A DNA stretch of 64,000 bases from JALCOL01 sp022649665 (GTDB lineage Bacteria > Bacillota > Bacilli > Lactobacillales > Enterococcaceae): the NCBI GenBank assembly GCA_030372335.1, contig JAUDCW010000006.1; one strand, written 5' to 3'. The notes below the pieces were generated by a model. That model was given only the letters and a program-made list of their open reading frames with translations. It ran no database searches and was not told the origin of the DNA. The translations under genes and the position numbers were made by a program. Shown here one piece after another: positions 42,791 to 52,040 of the stretch (positions within the stretch are counted from its first letter, which is position 1; each line of letters starts with the position of its first letter).

Positions 42791-44488
42791 TTATTTTTTT
42801 ACAGTTTTCTTTTTTCGTTTCATGCTGCTCGACTCCATGATGATCGGCAAGATCACCGGACGGCGACGCGTCTGATCGAACAAGTAGCGCGATAATTTAT
42901 CGCGGATCTCTTGTTTCAGGCGGCTCCATTCGAACTCGTCGTAGCCGAGATTTTTCTCGGTCACTTCTTCGACGATCTTCGAAGCCGATTCAAGCAGCTC
43001 TTTGTTGTCTTTGACATAGATGAATCCGCGCGAGGTGATCTGCGGCTTCGAAACGATTTTTTTCTCACGCCGATTGATCGTCAAAACTGCAACGAAAATT
43101 CCTTCCTCTGACAAGACGCGGCGGTCGCGCAAAACGATGTTGCCGATGTCGCCGACCCCCAAGCCGTCGATCATCACATTTTCCGCTTCGACACTGCCGA
43201 CGAGCGTCATGCCGTGCTGCGGCGTATATTCAAAAATATCGCCTTTGGCCGGCAGAAAGATATTTTCTTTCGGGATCCCGACTTCGCGCGCCAATTTAGC
43301 GTGTGCATCGATCAGGCGGTACTCGCCTTGGACCGGGAAGAAGTATTTCGGCTGCATCAGATTCATCATCAGCTGCAAATCATTGGGATTGCCGTGACCT
43401 GACACGCGCAAGTTTTGGAAGATCATCTTCACTTGGCCACCTGCCCGAAAAACGATGTCTTCGGTTTTGGCGACGGCCGTTTCCATCGCGGTCGTCGGGG
43501 TCGTCGTGATGTAGACCAAGTCGCCCTCTTGGATATTGATCAATTTGTGGCGGCCGTTTGCCATTTTCTGCAGTGACTTGATCGGCTCGCCCATCCGGCC
43601 AGTCTCCAAAATCAAAAGCTGTTCCGGCGCAAACTTCTCCATATCTTTCGGGGCGACGAAGATATCGTCAACCGGCAGAATGATTTTTTCCAGCTTCATC
43701 GCGGTACGCAAAATGCGTTCCAAGTCAAAGCCGGTCAAAACGACTTTCCGCCCCGCGCGATGAGCAGCGTTCAGCACTTGCTGGATCCGCTGCAGATTGC
43801 TCGCGACACTTGCGACGATGATCCGGCCGTCCCAGAAGTTGATCGTATCGAACACTTCATCGGCGATTTGCCGCTCGTTTGCGACAAATTGCGGATTTTC
43901 AGCATTCGACGAGTTGCTTAATAGCGCCAAGACGCCTTCTTTGCCGATTTGCGCAAGCCGCGCAAAATCGCTTTGATACATTGGTTCAGCCGTCTGGTCG
44001 AATTTGAAATCACCAGTATAAACGACATTGCCGTCTTTCGTGCGCAAAGCGATCCCTAAAGAATCGGGGATCGTATGCGTCGTCTTGAAGAAGGTCGCCG
44101 TTGCATCCGGAAAGTCGATCTCAGTAAATTCATCGACGATGTGAAAGTCATTGAAGCCTTTCGTCGGCGCATAATTTTCGACGCTCAGCTTCGCTAAAGC
44201 GATCGTTAATTCCGAGCCGAAGACCGGCACTTTGATCTCTTCCAAAAAGTACGGCAGAGCGCCGATTGCATCCGCATGTCCGTGCGTCAAAAAGACGCCG
44301 GCCACTTGTTCAGCGTGCTCCGTCAAATAACTGAAGTCCGGGATCACGACATCGATCCCCAATAATTCATCTTCTGGATAGCGCAGTCCGCAGTCCAGTA
44401 CAAAAAACTCTTTTTCCACTTTGACGACGTATAGATTTTTACCGTTTTCACGGACGCCGCCAAGCGGAATGATCTTGATCTTGCTCAA
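42791..44488 (-). CDS. rnjB: Ribonuclease J2
   Basis: 565 residues from TTG 44488 (GAGGTGG five bases upstream; product LSKIKIIPLGGVRENGKN); a GTG nine bases earlier is less well placed. Beta-CASP metallo-beta-lactamase nuclease. The metal motif reads HGHADAIGA instead of HGHEDHIG, and LSNSSNAE replaces LSDSTNAE, which marks the less active J2 paralogue that pairs with RNase J1. Follows dapA by 25 bp as in B. subtilis. Confidence 0.93.
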   Translation of the reverse strand: MSKIKIIPLGGVRENGKNLYVVKVEKEFFVLDCGLRYPEDELLGIDVVIPDFSYLTEHAEQVAGVFLTHGHADAIGALPYFLEEIKVPVFGSELTIALAKLSVENYAPTKGFNDFHIVDEFTEIDFPDATATFFKTTHTIPDSLGIALRTKDGNVVYTGDFKFDQTAEPMYQSDFARLAQIGKEGVLALLSNSSNAENPQFVANERQIADEVFDTINFWDGRIIVASVASNLQRIQQVLNAAHRAGRKVVLTGFDLERILRTAMKLEKIILPVDDIFVAPKDMEKFAPEQLLILETGRMGEPIKSLQKMANGRHKLINIQEGDLVYITTTPTTAMETAVAKTEDIVFRAGGQVKMIFQNLRVSGHGNPNDLQLMMNLMQPKYFFPVQGEYRLIDAHAKLAREVGIPKENIFLPAKGDIFEYTPQHGMTLVGSVEAENVMIDGLGVGDIGNIVLRDRRVLSEEGIFVAVLTINRREKKIVSKPQITSRGFIYVKDNKELLESASKIVEEVTEKNLGYDEFEWSRLKQEIRDKLSRYLFDQTRRRPVILPIIMESSSMKRKKKTVKK

Positions 44489-44513
44489 GGATTCCACCTC
44501 ATTTTAAAGTATT

Positions 44514-45392
44514 CTATTTTTTCTGATCGAACACTTTAAAAATACCAGCGGCTTCCTCCTCGGAACAAGGTACTAGCGGCAGGCGCAGCGGCCCCACATT
44601 GATCCCTTGGCGATTCAACAAAGCTTTGACCGGAGCCGGCGATGAGACGCTGAAAAGCGCGTTTATTCTCGGCAGCAAAAAACGCTGCAGACGCGCTGCT
44701 TCTTTGACATCGCCGCGATCGAGCGCCGCATACATCGAGTGGATCTCATTGCCCAAAAGATGGCTGGCCACCGAGATGACACCATTTGCGCCGACCGCAT
44801 AGGCCGGAAACGCTAAGGAGTCCTCGCCGGTGAATACCAGAAAATCTTCCGGTGCGCCGGCGACGATCTCTGTCAATGCATCCAAGCCTTGACACTCTTT
44901 GATCCCAATGATGTTCGGCAGCTCCGCTAGACGCAGAGTCGTTTCGACCGTCAAATTGTCGGCGGTCCGACCGGGCACATTGTACAAAATGATCGGCAGA
45001 TCGCTCGCTTCGCTGATTGTTTTAAAGTGTTGATAAAGACCTTCCTGATTGGGACGATTGTAATATGGAACGACTGCCAGACCGGCAGCGATCCCCGGAA
45101 CTTTTGCGACTTCGCGGACAAAGTTGACTGAGTCGCGCGTGTCGTTCGTTCCGACGCCGCAGATGAGCGGAACGCGCCCATCGACGAGCTTGATGACTTC
45201 TTGAAATAATTCGAATTCCTCATCATGGGTCAAGGTCGGTGATTCTCCGGTCGTCCCGGCCAGGATCAAGCCTTGCGTATGATGAGCTAAAAGATGTTCG
45301 ACCAATTTCGGCAATTGTTCGAATGCGATCGCACCCTTTTCATCAAAAGGCGTGACCATCGCGGTGATTATCTTCGCTTCTTTTAAATCCAT
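44514..45392 (-). CDS. dapA: 4-hydroxy-tetrahydrodipicolinate synthase
   Basis: 292 residues. Schiff-base enzyme: AGTTGESPTLTHDE, VVPYYNRPNQEGLYQHF with catalytic Tyr, YNVPGRT and IGIKEC with the catalytic Lys. Condenses pyruvate with aspartate semialdehyde in the lysine/diaminopimelate pathway. Lies 49 bp after asd, which makes its substrate. Confidence 0.95.
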   Translation of the reverse strand: MDLKEAKIITAMVTPFDEKGAIAFEQLPKLVEHLLAHHTQGLILAGTTGESPTLTHDEEFELFQEVIKLVDGRVPLICGVGTNDTRDSVNFVREVAKVPGIAAGLAVVPYYNRPNQEGLYQHFKTISEASDLPIILYNVPGRTADNLTVETTLRLAELPNIIGIKECQGLDALTEIVAGAPEDFLVFTGEDSLAFPAYAVGANGVISVASHLLGNEIHSMYAALDRGDVKEAARLQRFLLPRINALFSVSSPAPVKALLNRQGINVGPLRLPLVPCSEEEAAGIFKVFDQKK

Positions 45393-45441
45393 GAAATATT
45401 CTCTCCTCGAAAGAGATCCTCATCTCTTCTAGTTTACTTGA

Positions 45442-46503
45442 TTATTCCGGAACACGCAATAGATGAAGTTTATGGAGACTCTCAGCGATCTCAACAGAGT
45501 TCCATGCCGCACCTTTCAAAAGATTATCGGCAACGACCCACAAGTGGAAGCCGTTTTCGACATCGATGTCTTGACGGACCCGGCCGACGAACGTTTCTTT
45601 CTTGCCCGTCGCATTGAGCGCCTGCGGATAAAGCTGGGTAGCAACGTCGTCTTCCAAAACAACGCCCGGCGCCGTTTTCAGGATCTCTTGGATCCCTTTG
45701 ACGGTTGCTGCTTGATCGATGACTTCGATATAGACTGATTCGGAATGGCTCGTCACGACAGGCACGCGGACACAGGTCGCAGTCACTTTCAAGCCGTCGT
45801 CATGCATGATCTTGTGAGTTTCGTTGACCATTTTCCACTCTTCTTTGGTATAGCCGCCCTTATCGAACACATCGATCTGCGGCAAGGCATTGAACGCAAT
45901 TGGATAATGTTTTTTGTCTGCACCTGCCGGCAAGATCTTCGGATCAAGTTCGCCGACGGTTTTGCCGTCCAAAAGTTCGCGGCTTTCGTCTTTCAGCTCT
46001 TCGATCGCCCGCGCACCAGCACCGCTGACCGCTTGATACGTCGAAACGATGATGCGTTCCAAGCCGAATGCGCGGCGGATCGGTTCCAAAGCGACCATCA
46101 TTTGGATCGTCGAACAGTTCGGATTGGCGATGATCCCTTTATGTTTTTTGAGGTCATCTTCATTGACTTCCGGCACGATCAAAGGTACTTCCGGATCCAT
46201 TCGGAAATGGCTTGTATTATCGACAACGACTGCTCCGCGTTTGACAGCTTCCGGAGCGAATTTGGCGGAAACACTTCCGCCGGCAGAAAACAGCGCCAGA
46301 TCAACGCCGGTGAAACTATCCGGCACGAGCTCTTCCACAGTGACTTTTTCTCCTTTAAATGAGAGAACTTTCCCAGCAGAACGCTTTGATGATAAAAATT
46401 TAACGGATTTGACCGGCAGCGTGCTGCCTTCCAGCATTTCGATCATGCGTGTCCCTACAGCACCTGTAGCCCCGACGACCGCAACATTATATCCAGTTTC
46501 CAT
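45442..46503 (-). CDS. asd: Aspartate-semialdehyde dehydrogenase
   Basis: 353 residues. NADP-binding VVGATGAVGTRMIEML, catalytic Cys in NPNCSTIQM, and KKHYPIAFNALPQIDVF. Reduces aspartyl phosphate; feeds DAP, lysine, threonine and methionine. Good ribosome site (AAGGAG). No lysine riboswitch was recognised upstream. Confidence 0.95.
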   Translation of the reverse strand: METGYNVAVVGATGAVGTRMIEMLEGSTLPVKSVKFLSSKRSAGKVLSFKGEKVTVEELVPDSFTGVDLALFSAGGSVSAKFAPEAVKRGAVVVDNTSHFRMDPEVPLIVPEVNEDDLKKHKGIIANPNCSTIQMMVALEPIRRAFGLERIIVSTYQAVSGAGARAIEELKDESRELLDGKTVGELDPKILPAGADKKHYPIAFNALPQIDVFDKGGYTKEEWKMVNETHKIMHDDGLKVTATCVRVPVVTSHSESVYIEVIDQAATVKGIQEILKTAPGVVLEDDVATQLYPQALNATGKKETFVGRVRQDIDVENGFHLWVVADNLLKGAAWNSVEIAESLHKLHLLRVPE

Positions 46504-46605
46504 CCAACCACTCCTTAACTCATTATTGTTCTGTCATTTTAACACAAATTATAAAAAATAAAAGAATTCTATCATTAATTTCTAATCTTTAGCGATTTCC
46601 CGCAG

Positions 46606-46634
46606 TTGCATGTTGAACGGAGCTTTGCTATAGT
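46606..46634 (+). promoter_or_regulatory. Promoter of luxS
   Basis: TTGCAT (46606-46611), 17 bp, TATAGT (46629-46634), then AAGAGGA before the ATG at 46668. Confidence 0.65.
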
Positions 46635-46667
46635 TATGGCGACAAAATACGAAAAGAGGAACTCTTC

Positions 46668-47135
46668 ATGGCAAAAGTAGCAAGTTTCGAACTTGATCAT
46701 ACAAAAGTCAAAGCGCCCTATGTCCGCCTGGCTGGCGAAGAAACACAAGGAAATGAAAAGATCGAAAAATTCGATCTGCGCTTTATCCAGCCGAATGTCG
46801 ATTCGATCCCAACGGCGGGTCTCCATACTTTGGAACATCTTTTAGCGGCGTGGCTGCGCGACGAAATCGATCAGATCATCGACATTTCACCGATGGGCTG
46901 CCGGACCGGTTTTTATCTGATCCTCTGGGGCGAACATTCGCCCAGTGAGATCCGCGACGCGCTCGCAAATACGCTGGAACGCATCACAAAAGCCGAATGG
47001 AGCGACGTGCAGGGAACGACCGCCGCGTCTTGCGGCAACTACAAAGATCATTCGCTTTTCACCGCACAAGAATATGCAAAACAGATCTTGGCGGAAGGCA
47101 TCAGTTCTGATTCGTTCGTGCGGAAACTCGCCTAG
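46668..47135 (+). CDS. luxS: S-ribosylhomocysteine lyase
   Basis: 155 residues, standard. Metal-binding HTLEHLLA, SPMGCRTGFYL with the catalytic Cys, and a third ligand in the AASCGNYKDHS region. Splits S-ribosylhomocysteine into homocysteine and the AI-2 precursor, so it supplies homocysteine to MetH. One of the few plus-strand genes, divergent from asd. Confidence 0.95.
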   Translation: MAKVASFELDHTKVKAPYVRLAGEETQGNEKIEKFDLRFIQPNVDSIPTAGLHTLEHLLAAWLRDEIDQIIDISPMGCRTGFYLILWGEHSPSEIRDALANTLERITKAEWSDVQGTTAASCGNYKDHSLFTAQEYAKQILAEGISSDSFVRKLA

Positions 47136-47213
47136 CAAAATGACCACTTTTAACGAGAATGGCAAGGCTTTCATAATCTTTAAAATTTAATTCGCCGATT
47201 TAAGGGTTTTCGG

Positions 47214-47242
47214 TTGTGAATATTCATTATATTATGTAATAT
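47214..47242 (+). promoter_or_regulatory. Promoter of the candidate small RNA
   Basis: TTGTGA (47214-47219), exactly 17 bp, TAATAT (47237-47242), about 80 bp after the luxS stop; predicted transcript start near 47249. Confidence 0.55.
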
Positions 47243-47248
47243 TAAAGA

Positions 47249-47365
47249 CATAAGGGAACCCACCAACTTCATTCCCGGGACGCTCTGCGGTGTATACAAA
47301 AGCAATTTTTTTGTTTACTCTATCTAACAACAACAGATCATGAGCTGCAGAGCTCTTTTTTTTTT
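47249..47365 (+). ncRNA. Candidate small RNA with its own promoter and terminator
   Basis: About 117 nt between a good promoter and a perfect terminator. No open frame with a ribosome site. An internal hairpin GGGAA/TTCCC (47254-47276) and the segment CTCTGCGGTGTATAC (47283-47297), which is reminiscent of the CUCCGUGUGGUGUAU part of B. subtilis 6S-1 RNA, are visible. It could be a short 6S-like or an unrelated regulatory RNA; equally the terminator may simply end luxS. The rest of the 47136-47454 gap holds only the repeat below. Confidence 0.45.
47342..47365 (+). terminator. Terminator of small RNA and/or luxS
   Basis: GAGCT (47342-47346), loop GCAG, AGCTC (47351-47355), followed by ten T. 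Confidence 0.8.
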
Positions 47366-47373
47366 GAAAAAAA

Positions 47374-47440
47374 AGAGGCTGGGACAAAAGCCGTTTATTC
47401 AAAAACAGGGCTTGTGACATCATTGATGTCGCAAGCCCTG
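47374..47440 (-). repeat. Composite copy E of the dispersed 3' element, terminator of the YbjQ gene
   Basis: One hairpin arm GAGGCTGGGACAAAAG (47375-47390) is fused to CCGTTTATTC (box in opposite orientation), followed by a second, complete hairpin CAGGGCTTG-GACATCA / TGATGTC-CAAGCCCTG (47406-47440). Probably a recombined pair of elements. Confidence 0.7.
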
Positions 47441-47454
47441 TTTCTAATACTTAT

Positions 47455-47775
47455 TTATGCAAATGTTACTGCCGTGCCGCTGCAGGTCACGAGCAGCATG
47501 CCGTTATCGGAGCCTAAGACTTCATAATCCATCTTGACGGCAACGACTGCATCACAGCCCATTTCTTCAGCACGCGAAGCCATTTCTTCCAAACATTCCG
47601 CCCGCGCTTCTAAGAGTTCGTTTTCATAACCTTTGGAGCGTCCGCCGAAGACGTTGCGGATCCCGGCGCCCAAGTCTTTGAACATATTGATCCCAGTCAC
47701 GACTTCCCCAAATACTACGCCGCGGTATTCTTTGATTGTTTGGCCATCGACGTTGTTTGTTGTTGTTACGATCAT
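47455..47775 (-). CDS. YbjQ/UPF0145 heavy-metal-binding-like protein
   Basis: 106 residues. Starts IVTTTNNVDGQTIKEYRGVVFGEVV and has AEEMGCDAVVAVKMDYE, both typical of YbjQ proteins, which form pentamers of unknown role. The start overlaps the permease stop by four bases. Confidence 0.88.
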   Translation of the reverse strand: MIVTTTNNVDGQTIKEYRGVVFGEVVTGINMFKDLGAGIRNVFGGRSKGYENELLEARAECLEEMASRAEEMGCDAVVAVKMDYEVLGSDNGMLLVTCSGTAVTFA

Positions 47776-49169
47776 CTGATCTCCTCCTTTATTTCTTCAT
47801 TCATTATACTATGAGCATGCCCATAAAATACATAGATCAGCCAGCCGATGATCGTCCAGATCACAAAAACGATCCAAGTTGCTTTGGAAAGCTGTGTCAT
47901 CAAAAGGACACACAGGAGCATCGAAAGAATCGGTACGACCGGCACCAGCGGCACTTGGAACTCACCGTGCGCCGGTTTGCCCATATCTTTGCGGATCTTC
48001 AAGATCCCGACTGCCATCATGAACAGATACACCAGTGCTGAAAGATTCGTGATCTCCGCTAAAACTTGCAGCGGGAAGATCCCGGCGAAGATCATCGTCA
48101 ACACGCCTAAGATCCATGTCGCGCGTTTCGGATTGTGGCGTTTTGGGTCAAGACGCGCCAAGCTTTGCGGCAATAAGCCGTCTTTAGCGAGTGCATAGAC
48201 CATTCGCGAGAGCGAGTACATCATCGAGATGCAGACCGTTAAAAGCGTCATGATCGCGCCGATCGAGATCAGCGCGCCGATGTTTTTGTGGCCGACAAAG
48301 CGCATCGCAAAAGCGACCGGATCTTTGACATTCAAGCTGGTATACGGCACCATCCCGGTCAAAACGAGCGTCACGATAATATACAAAATCGTCGAAATGA
48401 TGATCGACCCGATGATTCCGCGCGGGACATTTTTTTGCGGCTCAATGACCTCTTCGGCAGCCATGCTGACCGAATCAAAACCCAGAAAAGCAAAGTAGAC
48501 AAGCCCCGCTCCTTGGAGCACTCCGCCGAAACCTTTCGGCAGAAACGGTTGCCAGTTATCGGTCTTCATGTAAAAAATCCCGAGAACTACAAAAATCGCG
48601 ATCAGACCGAACTTGACGAACAGCATGATCCCGTTCAACCGGAGTGCTTGTTTGGCTTCCAGCGAAACGAGCCACGTCACGAGCAAGAGAACGAGGACGG
48701 CGATGATATCGACATAAGTTCCTTGTGCTGGATAATATGCCGCACTCAGCGCTTGCGGAAAAGGAAGATCCAAGCCGTCCAAAAATCCGTGGACATAGCC
48801 CGACCAGCCGCTCGCCACCGAAGAGACCGCGAGGAAAAATTCGCAAAGGACGAGCCAGCCGGTCATCCAGCCGATAAATTCACCGAACACGACAGACATA
48901 TAGGCATATGGTCCGCCGATCACCGGGATCCGCGCTGCAAACTCAGCAAAACAAAGCCCTGATAAAATAATTACAACTGCCGCCAAAACAAATGACAGGC
49001 TGAGCGCCGGACCAGCTGTATTAGCGGCCGCCGTTCCAGTGATCACGAAGATCCCGGTCCCGACGATCGCGCCAAGCCCCAGAACGATCAAGTCTTTGGC
49101 GGTCAAGTGCCTCTCCATCATATGGCGGCTTTTTGGTTCATCGATTTTTTTCTTTCTAAAATAAGACAT
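47772..49169 (-). CDS. APC-family amino-acid permease
   Basis: 465 residues, twelve predicted membrane helices. Opening GLGAIVGTGIFVITGTAA is the substrate-binding unwound helix of APC transporters, and FLGFDSVSMAAEEV follows in helix 6. Closest by features to cationic amino-acid (CAT/YfnA) carriers. Substrate not certain. Ten bases after the drug/sugar-type transporter. Confidence 0.88.
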   Translation of the reverse strand: MSYFRKKKIDEPKSRHMMERHLTAKDLIVLGLGAIVGTGIFVITGTAAANTAGPALSLSFVLAAVVIILSGLCFAEFAARIPVIGGPYAYMSVVFGEFIGWMTGWLVLCEFFLAVSSVASGWSGYVHGFLDGLDLPFPQALSAAYYPAQGTYVDIIAVLVLLLVTWLVSLEAKQALRLNGIMLFVKFGLIAIFVVLGIFYMKTDNWQPFLPKGFGGVLQGAGLVYFAFLGFDSVSMAAEEVIEPQKNVPRGIIGSIIISTILYIIVTLVLTGMVPYTSLNVKDPVAFAMRFVGHKNIGALISIGAIMTLLTVCISMMYSLSRMVYALAKDGLLPQSLARLDPKRHNPKRATWILGVLTMIFAGIFPLQVLAEITNLSALVYLFMMAVGILKIRKDMGKPAHGEFQVPLVPVVPILSMLLCVLLMTQLSKATWIVFVIWTIIGWLIYVFYGHAHSIMNEEIKEEIR

Positions 49170-49178
49170 AGCTACCCC

Positions 49179-50045
49179 CTACGCTCCGACTTTTAAGATG
49201 CCCAGCAGTATTCCGCCGGCGATCACTAAAAGCGAGCCTAAAATAATATTGCGCAATTCTTTTTTTGTTTTCTTCTCCCCCAGAAGAAAGATCCCGCCGA
49301 GCGTTGAAATCACGATCCCCATTTGGGAAAGCGAGAAGCTGACGGCCAGACCGATCGTGCGCATCGCGTAAAGCATCGCGATATTCCCGATGCCCCACAA
49401 CAGACCGGTCAAAATATTGGCGCGTACATAATGGTCGAGCGCCAACCGTTTGCCATTCAAATAGGCTGCACCGGCGACCATCCCGATACTTTGTGGTAAA
49501 ATGACAGCAAACGGATCGACTTTACTCCAGTTTACCGCAATTGTATAACATGCAAAGCCGATTGTCGATAGGAAAATCGTTCGCAAACCGACTGGGAAAT
49601 CGATTTCTTCTTTGTGTTCGCTCGCTTGGTCTTGACGAGCGGTAAAGATGATCCCCAAAATCAGGCAGATGAGTGCGGCGACACCTAAATAAATATCGCG
49701 CGTTGTTTTCCATTCATGAAATAAAAAAACACCAGCTAATGTATTGACCATCAACTGGGACCCGGTCGAAAGCGGCAGGGCGAGCGACAGACCAAGCGCC
49801 TGCATCCCGTGGAACTGCCCATTTTGCCCGATCGTCCAGAATACCCCGGTCACCAGCCCGATCACAAACGTGCGGAAGGTGATCACCGGATGGACCAGAA
49901 GCACTGTCCCGCAGGCAAATACAAATCCGCCGAGCGTCATCCCGAGCGTCTGCTGGTTGGCATTGCCGCCTAAAAGATTGCTGACGAGTCCAACGCTTCC
50001 CCACGTGAGCATCGGGATCAGCGCGATCAAGAGTCCTGTGTCCAT
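49179..50045 (-). CDS. GRP-family (GlcU/RbsU-like) transporter
   Basis: 288 residues, ten membrane helices in two five-helix halves, DMT fold. Features LIPMLTWGSVGLV, GLSLALPLSTGSQL and GKR in the middle fit glucose/ribose uptake proteins of the GRP family. Moves sugar by proton symport in known members. Confidence 0.8.
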   Translation of the reverse strand: MDTGLLIALIPMLTWGSVGLVSNLLGGNANQQTLGMTLGGFVFACGTVLLVHPVITFRTFVIGLVTGVFWTIGQNGQFHGMQALGLSLALPLSTGSQLMVNTLAGVFLFHEWKTTRDIYLGVAALICLILGIIFTARQDQASEHKEEIDFPVGLRTIFLSTIGFACYTIAVNWSKVDPFAVILPQSIGMVAGAAYLNGKRLALDHYVRANILTGLLWGIGNIAMLYAMRTIGLAVSFSLSQMGIVISTLGGIFLLGEKKTKKELRNIILGSLLVIAGGILLGILKVGA

Positions 50046-50091
50046 TTCTTCACCCCTTCTTCATTTTTGAACGCTTTCATTATCATAGCAC

Positions 50092-50143
50092 AAAAAAATA
50101 CGCCGAAAAGAAAAAACGAACATTTTCTTTTTGGCGTATTTTT
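50092..50143 (-). terminator. Bidirectional terminator after the AspT-type gene
   Basis: AATACGCCGAAAAG (50098-50111 region) pairs with CTTTTTGGCGTATT (50127-50140 region); A and T runs on both sides. Confidence 0.8.
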
Positions 50144-50150
50144 CATTTTT

Positions 50151-51815
50151 TCAGCTCAAGATCGTGATCGCAAGCGGCCCCATGATCGTCAGCAAAATGT
50201 TTGCCACCGCAAAAGCCGGGGTAAAGCTGAGGGCGATCACCGAGCTGCCGATCTCATCGCTGATCGCACACATCGCCGGGTTATGCGTTCCGGCCCCCGC
50301 CAAGGCGCCGATATTTTCGACTGGATTCAGCTTCAATACATAATGCCCGAACAAAAGCGTCACAAAGTGCGGGGCGATCGAAAGAACTGCGCCCATCAAC
50401 AAGACCCCCGCTCCCATTTCTTTGAGCGCCGGCAAAAACTGCGCACCGGACTCCAAGCCGACGATCGCGATAAATAAATTCAGTCCGACGGTTTTCAAAA
50501 ACCAGCGGGTCGGTCCAGGGATCGCACCCATATTCGCATGGCGTTCTTGATACCAACCGAACAGCAGCCCGACCAAAAGCGTCCCGCCGCCGGTCCCAAG
50601 TGTCAGCGGGACTTGCGACAAATGGAGCACGATGCTGCCTAAAAGCATCCCGAAAATGATCCCGAATGATAAATACGAAAGATCTGCTTTCGGACCGTCT
50701 TCGATCTCGTAGCCGATCTCCGGCAGTACTTTATCGATCGCACGCGGCATCCCGATCAAACGCACCCGATCTTCCGGCCGGAGCGACTCCCAGTTGCTGA
50801 CATTCTTGCCCTCGCGCTCAGCGCCCGAGATCAAGATGCCGTAGTTGAACATTCGTTTCAAAGCCGCATAAGAGAATTTTTTCGTAAGCATGACGGTGAC
50901 ATTGTGAAGCGGGATCTTGCGGTAATTCGGGCTCGCGATCTCGCGCAGGCTCGGATCTCTTTGCACGAGACCGATCAGTTCATCGACTTGCCCGACAACG
51001 ACCAGATAATCCCCCAGCAAAATCTTCTCATCCGTCAAAGACTCGATCGCAGCGCCATTGCGGAAGATCGCTTCGATCACAAAGGCGTGCTCGTTTTCCG
51101 TTTCGACTTCCTCGACTTTGCGGCCGATCAAAAGCGAATCTTTTTCGACCGCCAACACCCGCAGATTGATGCGCCCGGTCAAAAAAGTCTCCGAGTGGTC
51201 TTCTTTCAGCTGCAGTTTTTGCAGCAGTTTCTTCGTTTCTTTTTTCATATCAGCGTGCAAGATCCGCGGCGCGGCATGCTGCAAAAAGATCAAGACCCCG
51301 GCGGCACCGAAAACATACGTCAAAGCGTACGAGATCGTGAGCTCTGATAAATACGTCTCTTTCAGGGCATCAGCGACCGGCAGACTGTTGAGCGCTGCCG
51401 CCGATGTGCCGACCGTCGCGGAGTTCGTCAAGGCTCCCGCAATGATCCCAGCGCCTTCGCCCGGATTGACACGGAACACTTTGAACATCAATACAGCCAG
51501 CGCCAAGGCGACTCCGGCAAAAACTGCTGCTTGGAGCATCAATTTCAAGCCGGTCTTTTTCAAACTGCGGAAAAAGGACGGGCCGACTTCATAGCCGATC
51601 GTGAAAATGAACATTTCAAAAAAAAGCGTTTTGATAAGCGGATCGATCTTGAAATTGCCGGCTTGCCCAATGATGAGCGCCATCAAAAGGACCCCGACCG
51701 TTAAACCGAGTGAAAAATTTTTGATTTTGAGCCGCCCGACTAAATTCCCCAATCCAAGACTCAAAAAAATCGCGAAAATCGGATTTTGCAATAAATAATG
51801 CGCCACTTCATGCAT
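50151..51815 (-). CDS. AspT/YidE-type membrane antiporter with TrkA_C domains
   Basis: 554 residues. Five or so membrane helices, a cytoplasmic middle (about 190-370) with two TrkA_C-like domains, then five more helices; repeated GxxxxGAGTHNPA-type motif at the end (GALAGAGTHNPAMCAI). Same architecture as the aspartate:alanine exchanger. Substrate here unknown. Single gene. Confidence 0.87.
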   Translation of the reverse strand: MHEVAHYLLQNPIFAIFLSLGLGNLVGRLKIKNFSLGLTVGVLLMALIIGQAGNFKIDPLIKTLFFEMFIFTIGYEVGPSFFRSLKKTGLKLMLQAAVFAGVALALAVLMFKVFRVNPGEGAGIIAGALTNSATVGTSAAALNSLPVADALKETYLSELTISYALTYVFGAAGVLIFLQHAAPRILHADMKKETKKLLQKLQLKEDHSETFLTGRINLRVLAVEKDSLLIGRKVEEVETENEHAFVIEAIFRNGAAIESLTDEKILLGDYLVVVGQVDELIGLVQRDPSLREIASPNYRKIPLHNVTVMLTKKFSYAALKRMFNYGILISGAEREGKNVSNWESLRPEDRVRLIGMPRAIDKVLPEIGYEIEDGPKADLSYLSFGIIFGMLLGSIVLHLSQVPLTLGTGGGTLLVGLLFGWYQERHANMGAIPGPTRWFLKTVGLNLFIAIVGLESGAQFLPALKEMGAGVLLMGAVLSIAPHFVTLLFGHYVLKLNPVENIGALAGAGTHNPAMCAISDEIGSSVIALSFTPAFAVANILLTIMGPLAITILS

Positions 51816-51914
51816 CGGCAGTTCCTCCTGTCGATCGTTTTCCTACTTCAAGCATATCGAAGAAGGCGATTTCGAGCAATCAGAACGCGCCTTATCGCAA
51901 AGCAGTGTCCTTAT

Positions 51915-52040
51915 TTATTTCGATTGGATCGCGGAGATCTCCGATTCTTTTGAAAACGCGATCTGGTTGAAACTGAAGATCGAAAGGAGGAGCAGAAGCG
52001 CCAAGAGCGGGAATATGATTTTTTTTACGTTCAAGTTCAA
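51915..52040 (-). CDS. Candidate 41-aa secreted or membrane peptide
   Basis: TTG at 52040 directly follows the TAA of the LPATG adhesin; AAGAGGA lies a few bases upstream. The frame encodes a basic N-terminus (NVKK), a 15-residue hydrophobic core (IIFPLLALLLLLSIF) and a short polar tail ending AIQSK, then TAA at 51915-51917. Could be a small membrane protein or a signal-peptide-only relic of a surface protein. A second TTG at 52034 is also possible. Confidence 0.45.
   Translation of the reverse strand: MNLNVKKIIFPLLALLLLLSIFSFNQIAFSKESEISAIQSK

Noticed and set aside
47232..47423. 63-codon minus-strand open frame
   Set aside because: Composed of the small-RNA region, the terminator and repeat sequence; no ribosome site.
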